A DNA stretch of 64,000 bases from a virus (IMGVR_UViG_3300047299_000128:1-64000), one strand, 5' to 3'; numbered from the stretch's first letter, positions 18,203-26,909 are shown. The notes: a model not told the origin generated them from the letters alone. Made by a program: numbers and translations.

Positions 18203-20737
18203 ATGGCCAATCAAATCGTATTAAAACGCAGTGCAACACCTGGTAAGGTACCATCTACCAGTCAACTTGCATTAGGCGAAGTAGCTATTAACACTCACGA
18301 CGGTAAGTTATTCATCAAGAAAGATGATGGAACACCTAGCGTTGTTGAAATTGGTGGTGTTACTAGTGTTAACTCTTTAACAGGTTCCGTTGTTTTAAGC
18401 ACAACAGAAGTTGCTGAAGGTTCTAACCAATATTTTACAAATTCTCGTGCTCGTCAAGCAGTTAGCGCTGGCACAGGTATTAGCTACAATGCTAGTACTG
18501 GTGTTATTAGCACAACTCAAAACTTAAGCACTGGCGGTACGCCTACATTTGCAGGTGTAACATTAACTGGTAATTCGACAGTTTCCGGTAATATCGTTCC
18601 AGGCGCAGATAACGTTTATAGCTTGGGTAGTCCAACTCATGTATGGAAAGACGTTTACGTCGGTCCAGGTACATTGTATATTAACGGTAGTCCGGTTATT
18701 ACCGACAACAGCGGTACAATGACATTTACTGCGGACGTTGATCAAAACATTCGTTTGACAACAGTTGGCGCAGGTGTATTGCAATTAGGTTCTAGTGCAA
18801 CTAACGTTAATATCGACGGTACTTTACAAATCGCTAGCGGTAAGAACATTACTGACAGTGCAGGCGTAGAAGTTAACTTCGGTGACAACATTGACATGAA
18901 CAACAACAAGATTGTTGGTCTTGGTGCACCAAGTGCAAGTACAGACGCAGCAAACAAGGCGTATGTTGATAGTCAAGTTGGTGCAATCAGCACTAGCACT
19001 ATCAGCAGTGGTAACTCAAACATTGCAGTTGTTGACAACGGTACAGGTACAGTAACAGTTACAGTTGACGGTTCTACTGCATTGACAGTAACTGCTGCTG
19101 GTGTTGTCGTAGCCGGTGACTTTACAGTTAGCGGTGTTACTACAACAGTTAACTCTAATACCGTTGCAATTGCAGACAACATTTTAACATTGAATAGCGA
19201 TGCTACAGGCGCTCCAACTCAAAACGCAGGTCTAGAAGTTAAGCGTGGCGATGAAGCAAACGTTCAGTTACGTTGGAACGAAGGTACAGACAAGTGGACA
19301 TTTACTAACGATGGCGCAGTTTATAACGCAATCGCAGTTAACACTGATGACTTAAGCGAAGGCGCTGCTAACCAGTATTTTACACAAAGCCGTGCTCGTC
19401 AAAGCGTAAGCGTTGCAAGTGGTACAGGTTTAAGCTACAACAGTACAACTGGTGTATTAAACTTAAGCGGTATCCCAAACAACAGTTTGGCAAACAACTC
19501 CATCAGCGTTAACGGTTCTACTGTTAGCTTAGGTGGTTCTGTAACAATCGGTTCCGATGCAGTTTCAGAAGGTTCTAGCAACCAATACTTCACAAGTGCT
19601 CGCGCACGTGGTGCAGTAAGTGCCGGAACAGGTATTAGCTACAACAGCACGACAGGTGCAATTAGTGCAGATACGACAGTATTAGCAACTAAGAGCTATG
19701 TCGATACTGCAACAGCTAACGCTACTTTAACAAGTACAGATGATTTGGTAGAAGGTGCAGCAAACCTATACTTTACTACTAGTCGCGCACAAGAAGCTAA
19801 CACAACAGCAATTGCAACAGCCAAGAGCGAAGCAATCAGTGCTGCTGCAAGCGATGCAACTACTAAAGCTAATGCTGCTCAAGCCGCTGCTATTGCTACA
19901 GCATCTGCTGATGCAACTACTAAAGCTAATGCTGCTCAAGCCGCTGCTATCAGTTCTGCTTCAAGCGATGCTGCATCTAAAGTATTAGTCGAAACAAACC
20001 GTGCTATTGCTGCTGAAGCTGCTTTAGGCTCGCGTATCGATAACGTATTAGCTAATACTGATGCAGTAGCATTGAACAGTTTAAGCGAATTAGTTACAGC
20101 GTTCCAAGCTGCTGACGGTAATTTAACAACATCCATCGGAGCATTATCTACAAGCGCGTCTAGTGCATTAACGCAAGAAATTACAGATCGTCAAAATGCA
20201 GTTACTAGCGCAATCAGTGCTGCTGCAAGCGATGCAACTACTAAAGCTAATGCTGCTCAAGCCGCTGCTATTGCTACAGCATCTGCTGATGCAACTACTA
20301 AAGCTAATGCTGCTCAAGCCGCTGCTATTGCTACAGCATCTGCTGATGCAACAGCTAAAGTTGCTGCAGAAGCTGCTGCTCGTGCTGCTGCTATTACAGC
20401 CGCAGTTGCTGGTAAAGATAACACAGACGAAATCACAGAAGGTTCTACAAACCTATACTACACAGATGCTCGCGTAGCAACTCGTGTTGATAGCGGTTTA
20501 ACAAACTTCCACAGTGCTTTCCAATCTGTAACTTCTGCACAAGCTACAACTAATGCAACAGGTACAGTTGCGTTTACATTTGCAGATTTAGCTACAGCTA
20601 AACACTACAATGTTTATGTAAACCGTATGTTGTTACGTCCTACAGAATTCAGCGTAAGCGGTTCTACAGTAACATTTGTTGCAGGATTGTTGACTACAGA
20701 TGATGAAATCGAAGTAACTGGTTTAAAGTTCGCGTAA
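18203..20737 (+). CDS. Tail fibre protein sharing modules with the giant fibre
   Basis: An 844-residue fibre. It starts with a typical fibre attachment module ('IVLKRSATPGKVPSTSQLALGE..INTHDGKLFIKK'). Modules 'SVNSLTGSVVLSTTEVAEGSNQYF', 'SRARQAVS', and several SYNSTTGVxx repeats are shared with the 2046-residue fibre. Residues about 540-740 are an Ala-rich helical array with near-identical 'SDATTKANAAQAAAIATA' units. The C-terminus resembles the beta module of the other fibres ('HYNVYVNRMLLRPTEFSVS'). It probably forms a second fibre or a segment of the same long fibre. Confidence 0.85.
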   Translation: MANQIVLKRSATPGKVPSTSQLALGEVAINTHDGKLFIKKDDGTPSVVEIGGVTSVNSLTGSVVLSTTEVAEGSNQYFTNSRARQAVSAGTGISYNASTGVISTTQNLSTGGTPTFAGVTLTGNSTVSGNIVPGADNVYSLGSPTHVWKDVYVGPGTLYINGSPVITDNSGTMTFTADVDQNIRLTTVGAGVLQLGSSATNVNIDGTLQIASGKNITDSAGVEVNFGDNIDMNNNKIVGLGAPSASTDAANKAYVDSQVGAISTSTISSGNSNIAVVDNGTGTVTVTVDGSTALTVTAAGVVVAGDFTVSGVTTTVNSNTVAIADNILTLNSDATGAPTQNAGLEVKRGDEANVQLRWNEGTDKWTFTNDGAVYNAIAVNTDDLSEGAANQYFTQSRARQSVSVASGTGLSYNSTTGVLNLSGIPNNSLANNSISVNGSTVSLGGSVTIGSDAVSEGSSNQYFTSARARGAVSAGTGISYNSTTGAISADTTVLATKSYVDTATANATLTSTDDLVEGAANLYFTTSRAQEANTTAIATAKSEAISAAASDATTKANAAQAAAIATASADATTKANAAQAAAISSASSDAASKVLVETNRAIAAEAALGSRIDNVLANTDAVALNSLSELVTAFQAADGNLTTSIGALSTSASSALTQEITDRQNAVTSAISAAASDATTKANAAQAAAIATASADATTKANAAQAAAIATASADATAKVAAEAAARAAAITAAVAGKDNTDEITEGSTNLYYTDARVATRVDSGLTNFHSAFQSVTSAQATTNATGTVAFTFADLATAKHYNVYVNRMLLRPTEFSVSGSTVTFVAGLLTTDDEIEVTGLKFA

Positions 20738-20847
20738 TTTAACTGGCTAACGGCAAGGGTTTGACATCCCTTGCCTGTACGTTGGCAACAACGCACTTGG
20801 GAAAACATTAGTTTGTCCTCCGTGCCAGTAAACTCAAAGGAGATAAA
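20738..20847 (+). other. Structured leader between fibre genes
   Basis: A perfect eight-base-pair hairpin (GGCAAGGG at 20752-20759, CCCTTGCC at 20768-20775) lies inside an outer pairing of CTGGC near 20743 with GCCAG near 20824. It lacks a T run. A related stretch (ACGTTGGC..) occurs before the small fibre copy at about 11090. The next gene has a clear AAAGGAG site. It is probably a structured 5' leader. Confidence 0.4.
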
Positions 20848-22104
20848 ATGTCTGAAAATAAACGTAAATTAAAAAGCAGTGGTACTACATCTGAAGTATC
20901 ATTGGACAAAACAAAAGAGTACAAGTACGACAAGTCCGGTGCTCTAGTAGTAGCAACGACAGTCGGCGATAACGATATCGTTTTCTCTGGTAGTAAATCA
21001 AGTCTTCGTCGTATTTCTGACTTAGAGCGTAACGTTTCTATTTTAGCTGCTACATTAACAACTACTGACGGTGACGCAACTGACAGCGACGATAATAGCT
21101 TCGATGGTATTTTTACATCACCTGCTCGTTTCAAGTCTACTACACGTTTTGACGCCGCAGTTGACGTCCGTGCAGCCGTTGCAATGAACAGCAACAAAAT
21201 TACAGGTTTAGGTACACCATCTGCTTCTGGCGATGCAGCTAACAAGTCTTACGTAGACTCTAGTATTTCTGCATTAGTTGCAAGTTCTCCATCTACTTTA
21301 GATACACTAAACGAACTAGCAACTGCATTAGGAAACGATGCAAACTTTTCTACCACAGTAACGGCAAGTATTGGTACAAAATTACAAAAGTCTAATAACT
21401 TAAGTGATTTAACTAACGCTGCTGCTGCACGTTCAAACTTAGGTTTATCCGCAGTAGCATCTAGTGGTTCTTATGCAGATTTATCCGGTAAGCCGACAAT
21501 TCCTACCGCAGTTAGCTCATTGACAAATGATAGTGCATATGTTACTGCCGCAGGCGCACGCGGTGCAGTAAGTTTCGCAGCAGGTTCTGGTGCTTATAAC
21601 AGTACAACTGGTGTAATTTCTATTCCTACTAATACTAATCAGTTAGCCAACGGCGCTGGTTTTATTACTGGATATACAGAAACAAGTACATTAGCTCAAG
21701 TTACGGCTCGTGGCGCAACAACTACTTCGGCACTAAGCACAGGTGCATTAACAGTTAGCGGTGCAATCACTTCTACTGGTGAAATCACAGCTTACTACTC
21801 TGACGTTAACTTGAAGAAAGATATTGTTGAGATCGCAGGCGCTTTAGACAAAGTAGAAGCTATCCGTGGTGTTCACTATCGTCCAAACGAAGCTGCTTTA
21901 GGATTAGGTATCGAAGACAAAGCTGAAGTTGGTGTTATTGCTCAAGAAATTGAAGCAGTTTTACCAGAGTTAGTCGTTGCTTCCGCATTCGAAGGTTATA
22001 AGACAGTTAAGTATGACAAGCTAACAGCATTGTTAATCGAAGCAGTCAAGGAACTAAGTGCTAAAGTGAAGACACTTGAAGCCCAAGTAGGTAAACAGGC
22101 CTAA
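20848..22104 (+). CDS. Tail fibre/spike with C-terminal S74 intramolecular chaperone
   Basis: A 418-residue fibre. Residues about 110-175 repeat the module found at the start of the giant fibre ('NKITGLGTPSASGDAANKSYVDS', 'DTLNELATALGNDANFSTTV'). Residues 310-418 are an S74-type intramolecular chaperone: Ser318 and Lys323 in YYSDVNLKKDI form the expected self-cleaving dyad, followed by 'VGVIAQEIEAVLPELV' and a final coiled coil. This domain helps the trimer fold and then cuts itself off. It is probably a distal fibre or spike that contacts the host. Confidence 0.88.
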   Translation: MSENKRKLKSSGTTSEVSLDKTKEYKYDKSGALVVATTVGDNDIVFSGSKSSLRRISDLERNVSILAATLTTTDGDATDSDDNSFDGIFTSPARFKSTTRFDAAVDVRAAVAMNSNKITGLGTPSASGDAANKSYVDSSISALVASSPSTLDTLNELATALGNDANFSTTVTASIGTKLQKSNNLSDLTNAAAARSNLGLSAVASSGSYADLSGKPTIPTAVSSLTNDSAYVTAAGARGAVSFAAGSGAYNSTTGVISIPTNTNQLANGAGFITGYTETSTLAQVTARGATTTSALSTGALTVSGAITSTGEITAYYSDVNLKKDIVEIAGALDKVEAIRGVHYRPNEAALGLGIEDKAEVGVIAQEIEAVLPELVVASAFEGYKTVKYDKLTALLIEAVKELSAKVKTLEAQVGKQA

Positions 22105-22118
22105 TTAATTTCCAAAAT

Positions 22119-22148
22119 TTAGTTAGAGTTTTAACCGGCTCTAACTAA
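22119..22148 (+). terminator. Terminator-like hairpin after the S74 fibre
   Basis: TTAGTTAGAG and CTCTAACTAA form a perfect ten-base-pair stem with a ten-base loop soon after the stop codon. The tail is A-rich rather than T-rich, so termination may be inefficient, or it may protect the 3' end. Confidence 0.5.
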
Positions 22149-22151
22149 AAG

Positions 22152-22159
22152 GATAAATA
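22152..22159 (+). promoter_or_regulatory. Late promoter variant (GATAAATA)
   Basis: One mismatch from TATAAATA, 29 bases upstream of the next start codon, with an AGGAG site in between. Confidence 0.55.
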
Positions 22160-22180
22160 TCAATAACAGGAGATTAAGAT

Positions 22181-22399
22181 ATGCCTTTACCATCATCGGG
22201 TACTCAATATGTGTTACCAGCAACTGGTTCTGAAATCGTCATGGGTAGAATCAAACAAGCGTACACTAATGTACAAGCAGAAGCAGGCCAAAACATTGGC
22301 TTAAGCGGTACGTTAGGTGGCTATGTCGGACAAGCCTCTGGCACTCAAATTACATTGAGTTCTAGATTCGGTGGCAAGACAACACCATATGGCTATTAA
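22181..22399 (+). CDS. Small glycine/serine-rich virion-like protein
   Basis: A 72-residue protein beginning 'MPLPSSGTQYVLPATGSEI' and rich in Gly, Thr and Ser, with a Tyr-rich end (FGGKTTPYGY). It resembles small proteins found beside fibre genes in marine T4-like phages. The late promoter and AGGAG site before it support late expression as a virion or fibre-associated part. The function is unknown. Confidence 0.65.
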   Translation: MPLPSSGTQYVLPATGSEIVMGRIKQAYTNVQAEAGQNIGLSGTLGGYVGQASGTQITLSSRFGGKTTPYGY

Positions 22400-22420
22400 T
22401 TTTTAACTTAGAAATTAGTA

Positions 22421-22428
22421 CATAAATA
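22421..22428 (+). promoter_or_regulatory. Late promoter (CATAAATA) inside a hairpin arm
   Basis: One mismatch from TATAAATA. It overlaps the left arm of the hairpin at 22424-22454. Transcription from here would start near 22434, near the end of that arm, so late transcripts could not form most of the stem. Confidence 0.6.
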
Positions 22429-22454
22429 CCTCAAACTAACACTTTGAGGTATTT
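22424..22454 (+). promoter_or_regulatory. Ribosome-site-hiding hairpin / terminator
   Basis: A perfect twelve-base-pair stem pairs 22424-22435 with 22443-22454 and contains the GAGG ribosome binding site of the next gene. It ends in a T run, so it can also act as terminator for upstream transcription. In T4, comparable hairpins block early read-through translation of late genes such as e and soc. Confidence 0.7.
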
Positions 22455-22456
22455 TT

Positions 22457-23017
22457 ATGGCTACGAAAAAAACAAAACAAGAACTAAAGCATGCAGAACT
22501 ATTTGCAACATGCCCATATCCAATTAGCAGTGATTTTGAATTAACAAATTTTGAAAACTCGTCTGGCGCAGGATATGCAAGACATATTATTGATATTGTA
22601 AATAAAATTAGAAAAATCGAAAGCGATTTGGCAACAGAGACAGGGGATTTTGAAATAAAATCACTTGAAGCTGAATACACTACATTAGTTGCTTACTTAG
22701 ACACGCAAGAACCTGCAACATTACAACAAGCTGTAGGAAATTGGCAACATACAGAGTCCGAATACTGGATTGAATATTTGGGTAAATTATCCGCAGTTGA
22801 ATTGTTAACATTCGGTAAACCCACGTTAGAAACTATGACCAAAATGGTCAAGCTACCTGAAGATGATTATATTAAAGCAACGCAGATTTGCGTATCTTTA
22901 GCAAATGCAATACAACAAGCAACTGTAGCAGCCGAACAATCACTGGGTGGGGTAGCAGTCCAGCAAGAACCTACACCTGCTCCTAAAAAGAAACTAAACT
23001 TAAAAAAAGTTAAATGA
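22457..23017 (+). CDS. Hypothetical protein with Lys-rich tail
   Basis: A 186-residue protein of unknown function. It starts 'MATKKTKQELKHAELFATCPYPI', is helical through the middle (residues about 40-100, with 'IVNKIRKIESDLATETGDFEIKSLEAEY') and ends in a Pro/Lys tail (TPAPKKKLNLKKVK). Its expression looks controlled by the promoter-hairpin arrangement just before it, which points to late use. The stop overlaps the start of the glycosyltransferase gene by four bases (ATGA). Confidence 0.7.
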   Translation: MATKKTKQELKHAELFATCPYPISSDFELTNFENSSGAGYARHIIDIVNKIRKIESDLATETGDFEIKSLEAEYTTLVAYLDTQEPATLQQAVGNWQHTESEYWIEYLGKLSAVELLTFGKPTLETMTKMVKLPEDDYIKATQICVSLANAIQQATVAAEQSLGGVAVQQEPTPAPKKKLNLKKVK

Positions 23018-23652
23018 AAAATCAAGACGTAAGATTGGCAGTATGTATTCCATGTAGAGATACTATGCACAGTGCATGCTCATTTTCTCTTTATAATTTG
23101 GCAAAAGTATTAACTGAATTTGGTATTACGCATACTATGTTCATGAGCCCTGGAACATTGATTGCCAACCAACGACATGAATTAGTCAAGACGGCGAAAG
23201 AATGGCAAGCAACACATGTATTGTTTATCGACAGCGATATTGAATTCGAAGCACATCACGTATTAAAACTAATAGAGTTCGAAGAACTTATAGTCGGTGC
23301 CGCATATAGTAAACGTGTAGAACCTATTATAACAACAGCGTGGCACACATTATACGACTGGGATAGTTGGGTGCGTGTTGAAGAGCAAACAGATAGTCAC
23401 ATTAAAATACAAGCTATGGGCCTGGGATTTTGTCTTATAGAAACAAAAGTATTTGATCAACTTGATTTGCCGTGGTTCCAATTAGGATTCTATAACGGAC
23501 AATACACCGGCGAAGATATTGAATTTTTTAGAAAGTGTAACGAAGCAGGAATTCCTATTTGGTTAGACATACAAACTACTTGCGAGCTGGGCCATTTAGG
23601 AACTAAATCATTTAAAGTCGTTGACGGTATTGAAGTAAACCTTGCCACTTAA
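23014..23652 (+). CDS. Glycosyltransferase (GT-A / family 2-like)
   Basis: A 212-residue protein. It opens 'VRLAVCIPCRDTMHS', a typical GT-A start, and has a DxD-type metal and nucleotide-sugar site at Asp73-Ser-Asp75 within 'HVLFIDSDIEFEA'. A later 'GEDIEFFRKCNEAGI' block resembles the catalytic/acceptor region of GT2 enzymes. It likely transfers a sugar to DNA, virion protein or host surface; the acceptor cannot be told from sequence. Translation is coupled to the preceding gene, and its 3' end overlaps the convergent minus-strand gene by 41 bases. Confidence 0.75.
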   Translation: MKNQDVRLAVCIPCRDTMHSACSFSLYNLAKVLTEFGITHTMFMSPGTLIANQRHELVKTAKEWQATHVLFIDSDIEFEAHHVLKLIEFEELIVGAAYSKRVEPIITTAWHTLYDWDSWVRVEEQTDSHIKIQAMGLGFCLIETKVFDQLDLPWFQLGFYNGQYTGEDIEFFRKCNEAGIPIWLDIQTTCELGHLGTKSFKVVDGIEVNLAT

Positions 23653-24001
23653 CCAGCCAACGATTTAATCTAATAACGTTCACTTGAGCAGAGCTTTGAA
23701 AATATGCATCTTCGAGCGAACGTTGTATTTCTAAATCACGTTGCGTTGTTTCTTTGAGTAAATCTAGTGTACAATCTGCTTCGCTTAATAATAGTTGCAA
23801 CAGCGGGTGCGAAATATTTTCGTTATTAAGTAAATGTTGGATTTGTAAATACCAACGTTCTACATAACAAGTCTCTGGCTTATAAAGCGTATTTAAAAGA
23901 GGATTGTTAAGCCTACTGTCCCAGCAGTAGTATAAATCTACAGCTTTTGCTGATTTAAGAGGTTGTTCCTTCTTGGGAAACGGTATTATCTCTGCTGACA
24001 T
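23612..24001 (-). CDS. Hypothetical protein downstream of the NUDIX gene
   Basis: A 129-residue helical protein (start MSAEIIPFPKKEQPLK) with no family I recognise. It overlaps the 3' end of the NUDIX gene by 47 bases in another frame and the convergent glycosyltransferase by 41 bases. It is the last gene of the minus-strand 14-15-NUDIX operon. The unusual overlaps make compact packing likely; the function is unknown. Confidence 0.55.
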   Translation of the reverse strand: MSAEIIPFPKKEQPLKSAKAVDLYYCWDSRLNNPLLNTLYKPETCYVERWYLQIQHLLNNENISHPLLQLLLSEADCTLDLLKETTQRDLEIQRSLEDAYFQSSAQVNVIRLNRWLVKWQGLLQYRQRL

Positions 24002-24431
24002 TTTTCTTATCGATCCAAGTATAAAAATTCTTAAATTTAGCCTTGAGTCTTGATGAGCTTAACATTTGTTTGGCTTTTGGATGCATTGGGCTCGGTAAGC
24101 TATCTATGCTGGTCCACGCATAGCCACTATTTTCCCAATTTAGCTCTGGAACAAATTCTTTATTCACTAGCACAATATACGTGTCGTATATAAAATCCTT
24201 GCTACGACTTTGATAACTATGCAGCGGGAGAATTTTTTTAATTTTAGTTAAATTGAGTTCTTCTTTTAATTCTCTCTTAAGAGCATCCACGAGTTGTTCG
24301 TCCGCTTCTACACGGCCTCCTGCAAATGCCCAGGTGTCGGGATAACTTTCGTCCGGACTGCGAAGCACTGTCATGACCCTGCCTGTTTCCTCGCTAACTA
24401 TAATTGCCCCTACACCTTTAAACTGCTTCAC
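23955..24431 (-). CDS. NUDIX hydrolase
   Basis: A 158-residue enzyme with a NUDIX box: Gly39, Glu45, Arg53-Glu54 and Glu57-Glu58 in the order G-x5-E-x7-RE-x2-EE. The usual Gly near the end of the box is Asn60. Such enzymes cleave nucleoside diphosphate derivatives, for example sanitising nucleotides or decapping; the substrate is unknown. The start is best placed at the GTG at 24429-24431: it overlaps the stop of the gp15-like gene in GTGA and has GGAG upstream. Longer in-frame versions would run into the gp15-like gene. Confidence 0.82.
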   Translation of the reverse strand: MKQFKGVGAIIVSEETGRVMTVLRSPDESYPDTWAFAGGRVEADEQLVDALKRELKEELNLTKIKKILPLHSYQSRSKDFIYDTYIVLVNKEFVPELNWENSGYAWTSIDSLPSPMHPKAKQMLSSSRLKAKFKNFYTWIDKKNVSRDNTVSQEGTTS

Positions 24432-25780
24432 AAATAAATTCTCCACCAGCCGTTTTGATAAGTGCCTTCTACTGCACTGATCCATTGACCATTACGCCAT
24501 TCATATAACAAACTGCTAGTTGTATTTAACACTACGGCATTAGAGTTGCTAGCACTATCAAAGCTAACAATCCAACCACTGCCATTATATTCGACAATAT
24601 CATTTGCTTTAGCATTTACTATGCCCCAATGAGTACTATTAGGAATATCTTCTATAACTAGATAACGCTGCCCTAATACTGCTACAGGTAAGCCTAATCC
24701 AGGTGCAACTTTAGTGGGATTTATTACGGCGGTGATTGCAGCCACTGTAGAGTCCGGTAAGCTATTCGAGTCGATAGTTATGTTTACTATGTTAGGAGTT
24801 TCTGGATCTATACTATCCATAGTTGCGATAATATCCTGACTGGCATCGCTTGGATCTAATCCTCTACGTAGTCTAATATTACTAATGCCTAAATTAAGTT
24901 GTCCATACGGGGTTAGTATGTTTTCCCATGTTAGTAAATTTCCATCGTCATCGGTAGTGCCCCCACTTTTGTTTAATAGCGTAGCCCTATCGCCTTCGAT
25001 TCTAACTTGTAGCTTTAAGTTTTCGAACGTGACTAACACCCATTGTTTATGTGGGATAGGATCGCCCGGGACCCATTCTTCTATTTCATTGTCTTTAAGT
25101 TTTTTAATTTCGGTTAAGATAGAATGAATAAGAGTTTGTCTTTTGACCTTTGCTGGAGGATTCATTAGCATTGGAATAACAAAGTTAAGAGCAGAAACAT
25201 CAATAATATCGTCTGTGCCCATTGGCACTTGACGAACGCTCCAAACAGAGTTTACTAATTCAGTATATGTTAAGTTCGACCAATCAAACGGATTGTCATT
25301 AAGTTTTAAGTTGATGCTAGGATTAAACAGCACTAGCATTTGTTCTAATATTTGAAATTTTTGATCTGTATTACTAGTCCATACGTCTACTTGAACAGTC
25401 AAGTCATATGGGACTGGCATGTATCGTTCGATGGTATAAGTGTTCCCAATCTCGCCGTCGATGTATTCTCCTGCGGTAGGATCAAACTTCTTTTCATACA
25501 CTCTGACTTTATCCACGTGAGTTGGATTTAGTCTGCGTTCGGCACTGATTTGCATGTCGGTTATATAGCAGCTAATAAACGGAACAGTGTTGATAGAGTT
25601 CTCACTTTGATTCTTCATTATGTGAGCAGCCATACGGTTAATGTCGCCGTATCTAACAGGTACTTGGATATAGCTTTCGGTGCCATCTCTGCCTTTGCCG
25701 GTTTTAACGCTAAAACCTCCTAGTATTCTCATAAACTGAGTAAGATAGCGTCTTATTTGATCATCGAAAAAATATTGCAT
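24428..25780 (-). CDS. 15: Tail sheath stabiliser and completion protein, gp15-like, with C-terminal extension
   Basis: A 450-residue protein. The first about 250 residues follow T4 gp15: 'FFDDQIRRYLTQFMRILGGFSVK', an 'IQVPVRYGD' motif and 'PVPYDLTVQVDVWT', ending near 'ALNFVIPMLMNPP'. gp15 caps the contractile tail and joins it to the neck. The remaining 200 residues are extra relative to T4 (272) and include beta modules such as 'NDIVEYNGSGWIVSFDS' that look like those of gp14 and sheath proteins in marine phages. It sits two bases after gp14. Confidence 0.8.
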   Translation of the reverse strand: MQYFFDDQIRRYLTQFMRILGGFSVKTGKGRDGTESYIQVPVRYGDINRMAAHIMKNQSENSINTVPFISCYITDMQISAERRLNPTHVDKVRVYEKKFDPTAGEYIDGEIGNTYTIERYMPVPYDLTVQVDVWTSNTDQKFQILEQMLVLFNPSINLKLNDNPFDWSNLTYTELVNSVWSVRQVPMGTDDIIDVSALNFVIPMLMNPPAKVKRQTLIHSILTEIKKLKDNEIEEWVPGDPIPHKQWVLVTFENLKLQVRIEGDRATLLNKSGGTTDDDGNLLTWENILTPYGQLNLGISNIRLRRGLDPSDASQDIIATMDSIDPETPNIVNITIDSNSLPDSTVAAITAVINPTKVAPGLGLPVAVLGQRYLVIEDIPNSTHWGIVNAKANDIVEYNGSGWIVSFDSASNSNAVVLNTTSSLLYEWRNGQWISAVEGTYQNGWWRIYL

Positions 25781-25782
25781 GT

Positions 25783-26829
25783 TTAATAATCCGTTTTTGG
25801 TTTAATAACTTGGCTAAGTGCTTGGCGTTCCGGCATTTCCTCGCCACCTATTACAGTAGTTGCGGTATTGTTGATAAACGGTGCAGCGTTTAGTACGCGA
25901 TCCTTAACGTCAACTGCACCCGATTGCATTTCCATACGTTGCCATCTTGTTCCTCTATATGCAAATAGCGCAGGCGGAGTATAATCTGTGCGCAAGAAAA
26001 AATCTCCTTGCGTTGGGTTTAACGGGAAACTTAAACCCTGATTTAATTCTTCACCGTGATCATATTCTGCATTAGCATATGACTGGTATTGTTTGCTAAT
26101 ATCCTGTACAATGTTTCCGCCTTGGTCCATGATAGTAGGAGCCAGTTGTTCGCCACGTTTGACAATAGCGTTGCTGATTTCCAATTCTTTTTGGTAAGTG
26201 CTTAGTGCGTCTTTTAACGTATCTACTCCATTGTCCGCAGGTTGGGATAAAATATCTCTATATTCCTGAGCATCTGTCATCGGGCTTGCTTTGATACGCC
26301 AAATATGCGGATACCATGTTTGACTAAAACCTTCCGCAGCACGACTAGCATCCTGGATAACATAAAATTTGTTAACTGCGGGCTTGCTAGTGTCTAATAA
26401 CAAATCATCTCTAACGTGAGGAAGTTCGATAACATCGCCTGCCATAAGTTTGCGTCCCATTCTATCTACCATGTCGTTGGTATGGAAACTGACATAGATA
26501 GTATCCGCACTTAAAAACAAACCAAATTGTGTTAAATCAAAGTCCTGGTCGCCTACGTTGTAAACGCCCCTGAGTTCGTAAACATCTGGATCGTAAATCC
26601 TATCTCGATTTTCCAATAGCAACAAGTCTTGAATTTTTGTCTCATTTAATTCGCTTTCTGCTGCATAATTTGGTTTGGTAGGATCATTGCTTGCACCCTG
26701 ATCCGCGGGCTGTAAATATTTGTGGACTAAAACGGCAGTGCCTCCCACCAGGAATTGCTCACGGATGAGCTTGTCCATAAAGTGGAAGTCGTTTGTTCGT
26801 TCATTTTTCCAAAGGCTTAATCTTGGCAT
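25783..26829 (-). CDS. 14: Neck protein, T4 gp14-like
   Basis: A 348-residue protein placed directly before gp15, as expected of gp14. Visible features are a motif like T4 gp14 around 'LMAGDVIELPHVRDD' followed by 'KFYVIQDAS', and a C-terminal 'GDFFLRTDYTPPALFAYRGTRWQRME' module common in gp14 of marine T4-likes. It would form part of the neck to which the tail attaches. The upstream late-promoter variant GGTAAATA (26838-26845, minus) puts the transcript start within about three bases of the ATG. Confidence 0.7.
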   Translation of the reverse strand: MPRLSLWKNERTNDFHFMDKLIREQFLVGGTAVLVHKYLQPADQGASNDPTKPNYAAESELNETKIQDLLLLENRDRIYDPDVYELRGVYNVGDQDFDLTQFGLFLSADTIYVSFHTNDMVDRMGRKLMAGDVIELPHVRDDLLLDTSKPAVNKFYVIQDASRAAEGFSQTWYPHIWRIKASPMTDAQEYRDILSQPADNGVDTLKDALSTYQKELEISNAIVKRGEQLAPTIMDQGGNIVQDISKQYQSYANAEYDHGEELNQGLSFPLNPTQGDFFLRTDYTPPALFAYRGTRWQRMEMQSGAVDVKDRVLNAAPFINNTATTVIGGEEMPERQALSQVIKPKTDY

Positions 26830-26837
26830 AGTATAAG

Positions 26838-26845
26838 TATTTACC
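26838..26845 (-). promoter_or_regulatory. Possible late promoter (GGTAAATA) for the 14-15 operon
   Basis: Two mismatches from the late octamer. It lies nine bases before the gp14 start codon, so the mRNA would be nearly leaderless. No Shine-Dalgarno is visible. Confidence 0.4.
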
Positions 26846-26856
26846 TAAATTTTTAA

Positions 26857-26885
26857 TAGACACAAATTGATTTTGGTTATATAAT
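26857..26885 (+). promoter_or_regulatory. Early promoter (TAGACA-N17-TATAAT)
   Basis: The -35 TAGACA at 26857-26862 and -10 TATAAT at 26880-26885 are separated by 17 bases. The spacer start (CAAATTG) is shared with other early promoters here, for example at 44928 and 45241. Confidence 0.8.
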
Positions 26886-26909
26886 ACACTTATTGCAATA
26901 AGGAACCGT

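Noticed and set aside
20761-20766. TTGACA after the second fibre gene as a promoter
   Set aside because: It is in the loop of a hairpin and no TATAAT-like box lies 16-18 bases downstream.
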